Shown here: positions 36,653 through 44,010 of the stretch, one piece after another
Position numbering within the stretch: the first letter of the stretch is position 1
How the letters are laid out: each line of letters starts with the position of its first letter
DNA from: Schnuerera sp. xch1
Lineage (GTDB): Bacteria; Bacillota; Clostridia; Tissierellales; Tepidimicrobiaceae
Assembly (NCBI RefSeq): GCF_019931165.1
Contig: NZ_JAIOUP010000003.1
Coordinates: 1 to 64,000, forward strand
Length of the DNA stretch: 64,000 nucleotides
Reading direction: 5' to 3'
Made by a program: the position numbers and the translations under genes
The notes under the pieces: model-generated
Seen by the model: only the letters and a program-made list of their open reading frames with translations
The model's database searches: none
Told to the model about the DNA's origin: nothing

Positions 36653-37996
36653 ATGATTATTAAATTGATACAACCAAAAATGATAATGAGGCCAATGGAT
36701 ACTCGACTTAAAACTAGAATGGCTCCATCACTTGCATTATTGACGATAGCGAATATGTTTCATAAAGAACATACAGTTATAATTGAAAATGAAAATATAG
36801 AAGATATCAATTTTAACGAAATCGTAGACATTGTAGGCATTACTATTACGGTTGATGTTTTTGATCGCGCAATAGAAATTGCAAAGGTCTACCAAAGTAA
36901 AGGGATTCTAGTTGTAGCAGGTGGAATACATATTACCGCATTTCCTGAAGAGGCAAAAAAGTATTTTGATGTTGTAGCTGTTGGATTAGCGGAGCAAACA
37001 TGGTCCGATATTATTCGAGATTTTCAAACTGGAAAATTAAAAAAAGTATATCGGTGTAATGGTGAAGTTAAAGGCAGTGAAATTGTTTCTCCAGGATATC
37101 ATTTGATTGATACGGGAAAGTACTTATACTGTAATATTATTAGCACAAGTAGAGGATGTCCATTTGGATGTGATTTTTGTTACAATAGCTGTGAAGCTTA
37201 CAAAAGATTATATATTAACAGACCAATTAAAGATGTAATCGCAGATATAAAAACAATTGGTAAGCGGCATGTAATGTTTATAGATGACAATTTTATTGGT
37301 AATCCGAAATGGACATTAGAATTTGTTAGAGCCATTAGGCCAATGGGGTTGAAATGGAATGCAGCAGTTTCAGCGAACATAGTGGATATGCTTGATTTGC
37401 TGGATGAAATGGCTATTTCAGGATGTCAAAGTTTATTTATTGGGTTTGAGAGCTTGAATGAAAATGCTATAAAAAATGTCCATAAAAGTCAGAACAATAT
37501 TCGAAAGTATGAGATTTTGGTTGAAGAAATTCACAAGCGCGGAATAATGATAAACGCCAGTTTTGTTTTTGGACTTGATGATGATGACGTTACAACATTT
37601 AAGACCACATTAGACTGGATTATAAAAAATAAGATAGAAACTGTCACATCTCATATACTTACACCATATCCTGGGACTAAAGTTTACGATGAATTCGTCA
37701 AAAATGGAAGAATCACAGACTTTGATTTTTCAAAGTATAATACTGCAAATGTTGTATTTAAACCCAAAAATATGACTTCCGAAGAACTTTATAATGGATA
37801 CATATGGATTTACAAACAAATTTATTCTATGAAAAATATATTTAAAAGAATGCCAAAGGCACATAAACAGCGAGTACCATATTTTCTTTTTAACTTTCTA
37901 TACCGCAAATTTGGAAAAGCAACTGAAAGATTATGTGAATTGGTTACTTATGAACGTGTTGGCAAGATTGCAGAAAAGCTTTCCTACCGTTTATAA
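36653..37996 (+). CDS. B12-binding-type radical SAM protein
   Basis: 447 residues. The N-terminal ~130 form a Rossmann-like cobalamin-binding-type domain (VVAGGIHITAFPEEAKKYFD), followed by the radical SAM core with GCPFGCDFCYN at about residues 167-177 binding [4Fe-4S]. DDNFIGNP and IGFESLNENAIK are typical of this group (methyltransferases and cyclases). No DxHxxG cobalamin motif is seen, so B12 use is uncertain. It sits 37 bases after the dipeptidase gene without a clear ribosome site. Confidence 0.85.
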   Translation: MIIKLIQPKMIMRPMDTRLKTRMAPSLALLTIANMFHKEHTVIIENENIEDINFNEIVDIVGITITVDVFDRAIEIAKVYQSKGILVVAGGIHITAFPEEAKKYFDVVAVGLAEQTWSDIIRDFQTGKLKKVYRCNGEVKGSEIVSPGYHLIDTGKYLYCNIISTSRGCPFGCDFCYNSCEAYKRLYINRPIKDVIADIKTIGKRHVMFIDDNFIGNPKWTLEFVRAIRPMGLKWNAAVSANIVDMLDLLDEMAISGCQSLFIGFESLNENAIKNVHKSQNNIRKYEILVEEIHKRGIMINASFVFGLDDDDVTTFKTTLDWIIKNKIETVTSHILTPYPGTKVYDEFVKNGRITDFDFSKYNTANVVFKPKNMTSEELYNGYIWIYKQIYSMKNIFKRMPKAHKQRVPYFLFNFLYRKFGKATERLCELVTYERVGKIAEKLSYRL

Positions 37997-38100
37997 TAAC
38001 TAAACTGCGTTGAGTGATATAAGTTATGTTGGGTTGTTAGGCAGAAATACACGTACAGCATTTAAAGAATTAATAAGATTATTTTAGGAGGCATTAGTAT

Positions 38101-38823
38101 ATGAGTATTGAAAAACTAAAAAGTATCATAAAAGAAAGCAATAACATTGTATTCTTAGGAGGTGCAGGAGTTTCCACTGAAAGTAATATACCTGATTTTA
38201 GGTCTAGTACAGGGCTTTATAGAACTAATAACAACCTGGAGTATCCACCAGAAACGATGTTAAGCCATAACTTTTTCATAAGTCACACTGAAGATTTCTA
38301 TGATTTTTATAAAGACAAAATGATATATAAAGATGCAAAGCCTAATGATGCCCATATTGCCCTTGCACAATTAGAAAAAGCAGGTAAGCTTAAAGCAGTG
38401 ATTACTCAAAATATTGATGGACTCCATCAAATGGCAGGTTCAAAAAATGTATTTGAGTTACACGGATCTATATACAGAAATTATTGCACTAAGTGTCATA
38501 AATTCTTTGACCTTAACTATGTTTTAGAATCTGATGTGGTACCAAGGTGTGATGAGTGCAATGGGATTATAAAACCTGATGTAGTTCTATACGATGAAGG
38601 TCTGGATATGAATGTATTGAAAAGATCCATAGAATATATTCAGAATGCAGATGTATTAATTATCGGAGGTAGTTCATTAACTGTTTATCCTGCAGCAGGA
38701 TTAGTAGAATATTATAATGGCAATAAATTGATTCTGATAAATAAAACTCAAACTCAGTATGACTATAGAGCAGCTTTAACCTTTAATAAGAGTATAGGTA
38801 AAATACTTAAGCAAGTTGTCTAA
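38101..38823 (+). CDS. cobB: NAD-dependent protein deacylase (sirtuin)
   Basis: 240 residues. NAD-binding GAGVSTESNIPDFRS (about 22-36), TQNIDGLHQMAG with the catalytic-site Asn and Asp, catalytic His in FELHGSIYRN, and the zinc Cys pairs CTKC and CDEC. It removes acetyl or other acyl groups from lysines, making O-acyl-ADP-ribose. AGGAGG precedes the ATG. Monocistronic. Confidence 0.93.
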   Translation: MSIEKLKSIIKESNNIVFLGGAGVSTESNIPDFRSSTGLYRTNNNLEYPPETMLSHNFFISHTEDFYDFYKDKMIYKDAKPNDAHIALAQLEKAGKLKAVITQNIDGLHQMAGSKNVFELHGSIYRNYCTKCHKFFDLNYVLESDVVPRCDECNGIIKPDVVLYDEGLDMNVLKRSIEYIQNADVLIIGGSSLTVYPAAGLVEYYNGNKLILINKTQTQYDYRAALTFNKSIGKILKQVV

Positions 38824-38875
38824 AATAAATACAAATATATCAATGGCTACTAGAGCTTGAAGATAAAGATAAAAA

Positions 38876-38914
38876 TATAAATCCACATGTTTTTTACTAA
38901 CATGTGGATTTATA
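38876..38914. terminator. Bidirectional terminator
   Basis: 14-base arms (38876-38889 and 38901-38914; core AAATCCACATG) around an 11-base T-rich loop, between the sirtuin gene and the convergent lipoprotein gene, ending in a T-run. Confidence 0.85.
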
Positions 38915-38924
38915 TTTTTATAGA

Positions 38925-39551
38925 CTATTCAACATTATTTGCTGCTTCAATAATCGCTTTAATGTAACCAGAGGTATCTGCAAGTGTAGCACCACTTACA
39001 GCGTCTATTACATCGCTTGCTTCATTATTATTCACTAATGTTTGTAATTCTTCTACTGTTTTACCTTTTACATAAGACTCAATAGCATTTATGTTCTCTG
39101 CATATGTGTTTGTAGCATTAGCTTCTTCTGCCATATGTGTGCTATAGTATTCATTATTGGTTATTTTAGATCCTAAAACAGAATTAGGATCCTTATAGTT
39201 TTCTCCAAATTCACCATCTGAATTTGGAACAGGAGCGGCAATTTGGTCTGCAGGTAAGAATTGGAATTCATCTAAAGAAGCACCTACAATTGTATCACCT
39301 TGCATTGCAACAACTGCAACTGCAAACGATTTATCACCGTGGGCAGCATAATTAGCTCTTCCCATTTTGATATCTTCAGTTTGTGCTGAATTTTCATCTG
39401 ATGATTCTTCTGCTGATAAGTCATTATTTACTTCTTCAGATGATTCCTCTGTTGGTAAGTTATTATCTTCTCCCTCTGTATTTTCTGCAGTACACCCTAT
39501 AAGGCTTATTGCAAAAACTAAAACTAATGCTAATACTAAAAGTTTTTTCAT
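38925..39551 (-). CDS. Pheromone-precursor-type lipoprotein (cAD1-like)
   Basis: 208 residues. The signal ends at lipobox SLIGC (Cys ~20), followed by an acidic Ser/Glu/Asn linker (~25-55). The folded part contains two related segments, with EEANATNTYAENINAIESYVKGKT-type sequence and a closing DAVSGATLADTSGYIKAI. DAVSGAT resembles the covalent-FMN motif. The same layout is found in the enterococcal lipoprotein whose signal peptide yields the pheromone cAD1. Start ATG follows AAAGGGGGT by seven bases. Confidence 0.75.
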   Translation of the reverse strand: MKKLLVLALVLVFAISLIGCTAENTEGEDNNLPTEESSEEVNNDLSAEESSDENSAQTEDIKMGRANYAAHGDKSFAVAVVAMQGDTIVGASLDEFQFLPADQIAAPVPNSDGEFGENYKDPNSVLGSKITNNEYYSTHMAEEANATNTYAENINAIESYVKGKTVEELQTLVNNNEASDVIDAVSGATLADTSGYIKAIIEAANNVE

Positions 39552-39683
39552 AGCACATACCCCCTTTATAATATACAAATTCAACCATAAAATATCATAT
39601 TAGTAATAATATGTCAATATGTGATTAATAAAATAATAAAATCTATTCTTCTAGCTCATATGTTTTGACTACCATATGTAGTA

Positions 39684-39719
39684 TCCTTCAAATTTAAAAT
39701 AAATTCTAAATTTGAAGGA
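39684..39719. terminator. Hairpin between lipoprotein promoter and GNAT gene
   Basis: TCCTTCAAATTTA (39684-39696) pairs exactly with TAAATTTGAAGGA (39707-39719). No gene ends here, so it may be a leftover terminator or a control element for the GNAT gene 70 bases on. Confidence 0.5.
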
Positions 39720-39791
39720 CTTTGCTTATATATCTAGAATAAATATATAATAGGATTTTTGATATAGAATTATATTCTGTGGAGGTGTAAA

Positions 39792-40235
39792 ATGTTTTTT
39801 GATACAACGGATTTGCGGAATAAAGAAATTTATTTGCATCTATATAAAACTGCTGATGAAAACATCGAAAAAGAGTATGTTCCTGCATATTATTTTAAGA
39901 TTATCAGATGTGTTGATGATACCGAGGTAGGCCAGTGCGATTTACGTATTGGACATAATGCTAACACAAAATATGCTGGAAATATAGGATATGAAATTTA
40001 TAAATCTTTCAGAGGAAATCATTACGCCTCAAAAGCCTGTAAGTTGTTATTTATATTAGCAAAAAAGCACAAGTTGGATAAAGTTATTATCACATGTTCA
40101 CTAGAAAATATAGCATCCAGAAAGACTTGTGAATATTGTGGTGCTAAACTAGTCGACATTATTGATGTGCCAACGTGGCATGAGATGTATAAAAGTGGGC
40201 GAAGAAAAACCTGCCAGTATATCGTAAGGCTATAA
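39792..40235 (+). CDS. GNAT family N-acetyltransferase
   Basis: 147 residues. The fold is recognisable from VGQCDLRIGHN (strand 2-3), IGYEIYKSFRGNHYASKACKLL with the acetyl-CoA loop (RGNHYA in place of R/QxxGxG/A) and ITCSLENIASRKTCEYCGAKLV (motif B). Substrate unknown. GGAGGTG precedes the ATG. Two extra Cys in CEYCG are unusual for the family. Confidence 0.8.
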   Translation: MFFDTTDLRNKEIYLHLYKTADENIEKEYVPAYYFKIIRCVDDTEVGQCDLRIGHNANTKYAGNIGYEIYKSFRGNHYASKACKLLFILAKKHKLDKVIITCSLENIASRKTCEYCGAKLVDIIDVPTWHEMYKSGRRKTCQYIVRL

Positions 40236-40299
40236 ATATAATAAATATATTACTTAGAGGATTTATAAGGTATTTTTAGATAAAGATTTAAGGAAACAA

Positions 40300-40524
40300 T
40301 TGGCTTTTGTAATCATAACTACTGAAGCAGAAGGGAATATAAAAGATATACATTATAGGGCACCACTCATAATAAAGAATGATGAATTGAATTTATGGTT
40401 AAATAAGAATACATCAATGAAGCTTGTTGAAGAAATCCTTAATACCAATAATAATAAATTTATAATTGAAAGATATGTAGATGAATCAAAAAAGAGCGAT
40501 AATGAGCAAATGAGCATGTTTTAA
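40300..40524 (+). pseudogene. C-terminal fragment of an SRAP (YedK/HMCES-like) protein
   Basis: 74 codons read FVIITTEAEGNIKDIHYRAP, which is the late strand of SOS-response-associated peptidases (FAIITTEAN..M..IHDRMPVIL). Everything N-terminal, including the catalytic Cys2 that traps abasic sites, is missing, and only a short unrelated stretch is open upstream. The C-terminus NEQMSMF looks like a sliding-clamp binding motif. It could still be translated from the TTG, but no good ribosome site is seen. Confidence 0.65.
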
Positions 40525-40549
40525 TCATTCAATTAGAAAGGGGGTAGAG

Positions 40550-40753
40550 GTGGTGAATTTAGATATTGAAAATGGGGATATTGTAATTCTTAAAGCTTCA
40601 GATAAGATATATAGATCTAGGATATCAAAGGTTGATGGAAATGTGGTCAAGCTTCTTGATGAGAATGGATCTTATAGACAGATACCCACTAAAAGCCTTG
40701 AAGATATGATAAATAGTGGCTTTGCTTCTATTAAAAAGCATACTCATAAGTAA
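40550..40753 (+). CDS. Small protein, unknown
   Basis: 67 residues with a KOW/Tudor-like beta pattern: ENGDIVILKASDKIYRSRIS, then DGNVVKLLDENGSYRQIPTKSL. GAAAGGGGG lies just upstream; GTG at 40550 or 40553 could be the start. It is followed closely (15 bases) by the LspA-like gene. No function can be assigned. Confidence 0.6.
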   Translation: MVNLDIENGDIVILKASDKIYRSRISKVDGNVVKLLDENGSYRQIPTKSLEDMINSGFASIKKHTHK

Positions 40754-40768
40754 AATAGGGGGAATGAG

Positions 40769-41389
40769 ATGTATTTGCAAAATGGGGGGTTAGTTATAAA
40801 AAATACTAATGAAAATGATATAGAAATTATTTATGATTGGTGGAATAATTATGGGAGCAAGAATAAAATTAATAGAATTACGATTACATTACTAGTAATT
40901 ATCGATCAGATAATTAAACTAATAGTTAAGGAATACTATGGAATAAAGATACCGATAATGGAAGATATACTATATTTCATGCCTACTCAAAATACAGATT
41001 ATTCTTGGGTTAATTCATTATTTGAACTTGGTTTAGGAAGGGTTTTTCATATAATTTTGGTTGAAATAGTTTTAATTTTTGGATACTATGTTTTTAAATA
41101 TTTACAGTATAAGATTGATGAGCATTTATGGATTAATATATTAAAAATATTTTTTATGTCAGGGGCCATATGCTCACTAATAGATAAAACTTTTTGGAAT
41201 GGAAGTCTAGATTATGTTCTGTTAGATGGTTTTTTTATCTTTGATTTAAAGGACTGTTATTTATATGTTTTTACAGTAATAATTTCAATACTATTGTTGA
41301 AAAATTGGAGAGTTATGAGCATCATTCAAGGTAAAGATATAATAATGGATTACATTAGCTTTCTTAAGGATTACAATAAATATATGTAA
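40769..41389 (+). CDS. Signal peptidase II (LspA)-like membrane protein
   Basis: 206 residues, four membrane helices after an N-terminal extension of ~35. Matches to LspA: LLVIIDQIIKLIVKEYY (helix 1 with Asp), then GAICSLIDKTFWNGSLDYVLLDGFFIFDLKDCYL, which parallels NLIDR..G.V.DF......FP.FN.AD. The two catalytic Asp are kept (IDK and LKD) but the Asn next to each is changed. It is divergent from housekeeping LspA and may process special lipoproteins or be an inactive relative. AGGGGGAA precedes the ATG. Confidence 0.7.
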   Translation: MYLQNGGLVIKNTNENDIEIIYDWWNNYGSKNKINRITITLLVIIDQIIKLIVKEYYGIKIPIMEDILYFMPTQNTDYSWVNSLFELGLGRVFHIILVEIVLIFGYYVFKYLQYKIDEHLWINILKIFFMSGAICSLIDKTFWNGSLDYVLLDGFFIFDLKDCYLYVFTVIISILLLKNWRVMSIIQGKDIIMDYISFLKDYNKYM

Positions 41390-41445
41390 GTTTTATAAAT
41401 ACGTGTAATTATCCGTATTTGTTTGAAAGAAAGTAAGGTGATGAA

Positions 41446-41910
41446 GTGAGAAATAAGATTTGGAGGGTTCCATTGATATCAATAGCAACTGGCATAATTT
41501 CTTCATTTATTTCTACAATAAGTGTATATATTATGACAAGGGATACATCAGTATGGACAATTAGTATGACGACAACCTTATTATGGATTAGTAGCATTGT
41601 TTCTTTTGTTCTTTTCATTGGTACAGGTATATATTGCTTCAATGATATGACAAGAGAAGAGATAGCTAGATCTGCACTTATTGTTTCTGCTTACTATTTG
41701 ATTATTTTATTATTGGAACAGTCACTTTTAGCAAATGGATATTATTTAACATTAATGTCACTTTTATTTATACCAGTGGATATATATAGTGTATTACATA
41801 CTATTTTATTACGAACCACGAATATCAATATATTCATAGCTATTATTCCAAGTATACTTATGCATTTTATATACACGTTATTTGGAATAAAAGAAAATGT
41901 AAGGTATTAA
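41446..41910 (+). CDS. Membrane protein, unknown
   Basis: 154 residues with four predicted membrane helices (about 8-30, 42-65, 75-100, 105-145). GTG start after AAGGTG. No family recognised. It lies 56 bases after the LspA-like gene on the same strand and may be co-transcribed with it. Confidence 0.65.
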   Translation: MRNKIWRVPLISIATGIISSFISTISVYIMTRDTSVWTISMTTTLLWISSIVSFVLFIGTGIYCFNDMTREEIARSALIVSAYYLIILLLEQSLLANGYYLTLMSLLFIPVDIYSVLHTILLRTTNINIFIAIIPSILMHFIYTLFGIKENVRY

Positions 41911-41943
41911 TAGAGTTACAAAAAATGAGACGGAGTGGTTTAA

Positions 41944-42550
41944 ATGAACATATTCAAAATATTTTATAGTAATAAAAATGAGGAAAATGCGATACCAATG
42001 GCGAAGTATATGAAAAATAAATTTCCTTTTCTTGGACTTAAAAAACCAGAAAGAGCTGCATTAGCAAAAGAGTTTTTAAAGTTAAGGAAAAAGGATACTA
42101 GAGTAGATTGGGATTTTATCTTTAAATGCTATGATATGCTTGAAAGGGAATTTCATTATTTGGCTATAGATTATATGGACAAGGTCAAGAATCTATTTAC
42201 GCCAGATGATATGGACAATATAGAGAAGCTAATTACTACAAAATCTTGGTGGGATACTGTAGATAATATAAATAAAATAGTAGGCTATATCGTTATGAAA
42301 TACCCAGAATTAAAAGATGATATAATTCAAAAGTGGATTTGCTCAGAAAACATATACCGAATTTTTGAATAAAGCAATCATAAGCAATTCCAAAACTGAT
42401 GAGTTTTTTGTAAATAAAGCAATAGGTTGGGCATTAAGGGAATATTCAAAGACTGATAAGGAATGGATCAAGGAGTTTATTCAAAACAATGAACTTTCTA
42501 AGTTAAGCATAAGAGAGGGAAGTAAATATTTAGATAATAAACTTGGGTAA
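41944..42550 (+). pseudogene. DNA alkylation repair protein (AlkD-like), broken
   Basis: The first part (41944-42372) reads as an AlkD-type HEAT-repeat glycosylase: FPFLGLKKPERAALAKEFL, EREFHYLAIDYM, ITTKSWWDTVDNINKIVG. It then stops after WICSENIYRIFE. The true C-terminal part continues in another frame to 42550 (TDEFFVNKAIGWALREYSK, LSIREGSKYLDNKLG). About 20-25 codons around the conserved WLRR.AI segment are missing, so there is a deletion plus frameshift. Function is most likely lost. Confidence 0.8.
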
Positions 42551-42594
42551 TTTATATGCTATAATTAAGCTAACTGTATCAAGGAGGGATGTAG

Positions 42595-43110
42595 ATGAAT
42601 AAAGGATATATACATGTGTATACGGGAAATGGGAAAGGTAAAACTACTGCAGCATTAGGACTAGCTCTCAGAGCTATATGTGCAGGGAAAAAGGTATTTG
42701 TTGGTCAATTCATAAAGGGAATGGAGTATAGTGAACTTAAATGTGTTGATTATCTACCTAACCTTAAAATAGAGCAATTTGGAAGAGATTGCTTTATATA
42801 TAAGGAGCCAGAGGATGAGGACATAGCATTAGCTAAAGCTGGGTTAGCAAAATGCAGAAATATATTAAAAGAGGGCAATTATGATGTAGTAATTTTAGAT
42901 GAATTGAATATTGCAATACATTATAATCTATTTATTGTGGAAGAAGCTGTAAAGGTAATTAAAGAAAAAGCTCCCGATGTAGAAGTAATTATAACGGGAA
43001 GATATGCAGATAAAGAGATAATCCAGTTAGCAGATTTAGTAACAGAAATGAAGGAGATTAAACACTATTACAATAACGGAGTGAAGGCAAGAAAAGGTAT
43101 TGAGTTTTAA
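42595..43110 (+). CDS. cobO: Cob(I)yrinic acid a,c-diamide adenosyltransferase
   Basis: 171 residues, CobA/BtuR/CobO type. P-loop GNGKGKTTAALGLALRA at about 11-27, FIKGMEYSE, and the Walker-B-like VVILDELNIAIHYNL. It adds the adenosyl group to cob(I)alamin or its precursor, giving the coenzyme used by B12-dependent mutases. No other cobalamin gene is next to it, so it is likely used for salvage. AGGAGGG precedes the ATG. Confidence 0.93.
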   Translation: MNKGYIHVYTGNGKGKTTAALGLALRAICAGKKVFVGQFIKGMEYSELKCVDYLPNLKIEQFGRDCFIYKEPEDEDIALAKAGLAKCRNILKEGNYDVVILDELNIAIHYNLFIVEEAVKVIKEKAPDVEVIITGRYADKEIIQLADLVTEMKEIKHYYNNGVKARKGIEF

Positions 43111-43158
43111 ATATTAAAATTCCTACAGTAATGCATTATTGTAGGAATTTTAATATTT
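43109..43158. terminator. Terminator of cobO
   Basis: Perfect 19-base arms (43109-43127 and 43140-43158; core AAAATTCCTACA) around a 12-base loop. Its left arm overlaps the cobO stop codon. Confidence 0.85.
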
Positions 43159-43221
43159 AATGGATTCTAGTTTGATATATAGAATATATATTATATTAAG
43201 ATTATTATGTGTATCTTATCA

Positions 43222-43250
43222 TTGACTACATAATAAATAAATGGTAAAAT
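43222..43250 (+). promoter_or_regulatory. Sigma-A promoter of the ABC efflux operon
   Basis: TTGACT (43222-43227), 17 bases, TAAAAT (43245-43250). The expected transcription start falls in or next to the operator at 43260. Confidence 0.75.
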
Positions 43251-43259
43251 ATTTTCAGG

Positions 43260-43275
43260 TTGACCATGCGGTCAA
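43260..43275. promoter_or_regulatory. TetR-type operator
   Basis: Inverted repeat TTGACC-ATGC-GGTCAA, ten bases after the -10 box. The operon's last gene is a TetR repressor, so autoregulation by blocking transcription at this site is likely (inference from position and symmetry). Confidence 0.7.
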
Positions 43276-43296
43276 ACAAGTTATATCTGAGGTGAA

Positions 43297-44010
43297 ATGA
43301 TGGATAATGATGTTTTAATGAAGGTAGGAAACTTATCAAAGAAATATCGAATGGGAGAGATAACAGTAAATGCATTACAGGAGGTTTCATTTGAAATCAA
43401 AGAAGGAGAGTTTGTTGTAATACTAGGTCCTAGTGGTTCTGGCAAAAGTACTTTACTTAATATACTTGGGGGTATGGACAAACCATCAACTGGAGAAGTT
43501 TTATTACGAGATGAAAAAATAACTGATTATAGCGATAAGGAGTTAACTAATTATCGAAGGGATAAAGTCGGATTTGTTTTTCAATTTTACAATCTTATGG
43601 CTAATTTAACATCCAAGGAGAATGTTGAGTTAGCTACAGAAATATGTGAAGGTCCGATGGATATTGATGAAATATTAGTAGATGTAGGACTAGGGGAAAG
43701 GAAAGAACACTTTCCTTCTCAGATGAGTGGTGGGGAGCAGCAAAGAGTAGCCATAGCCAGAGCTGTTGCCAAAAATCCACTATTATTACTATGCGATGAA
43801 CCTACCGGAGCATTAGATTTTCAAACTGGAATATCCATATTATCATTATTAAATAAGATAAACAAACAGTACAATAAGACGATAATTATCATTACACATA
43901 ATTCCCCTATTGCCAATATGGGAGACAGAATTATTAAAATGAGAAGCGGAAAGATCATTGAAAACAGTGTAAATCCAAATCCAATTGAACCGGAAAGGAT
44001 TGTATGGTAA
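43297..44010 (+). CDS. ABC transporter ATP-binding protein (MacB/LolD-like)
   Basis: 237 residues. Walker [10 protein letters not shown] (about 48-56), Q-loop QFYNLM, signature [14 protein letters not shown], Walker [14 protein letters not shown] and H-loop THN. It powers the FtsX-type permease that follows. ATG ATG at 43297/43300 follow GAGGTG; either may be used. The TetR operator sits in its leader. Confidence 0.9.
   Translation: MMDNDVLMKVGNLSKKYRMGEITVNALQEVSFEIKEGEFVVILGPSGSGKSTLLNILGGMDKPSTGEVLLRDEKITDYSDKELTNYRRDKVGFVFQFYNLMANLTSKENVELATEICEGPMDIDEILVDVGLGERKEHFPSQMSGGEQQRVAIARAVAKNPLLLLCDEPTGALDFQTGISILSLLNKINKQYNKTIIIITHNSPIANMGDRIIKMRSGKIIENSVNPNPIEPERIVW

Noticed and set aside
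40300-40753. Toxin-antitoxin pair of two small genes
   Set aside because: The first is a recognisable SRAP fragment and the second has no toxin or antitoxin motif.
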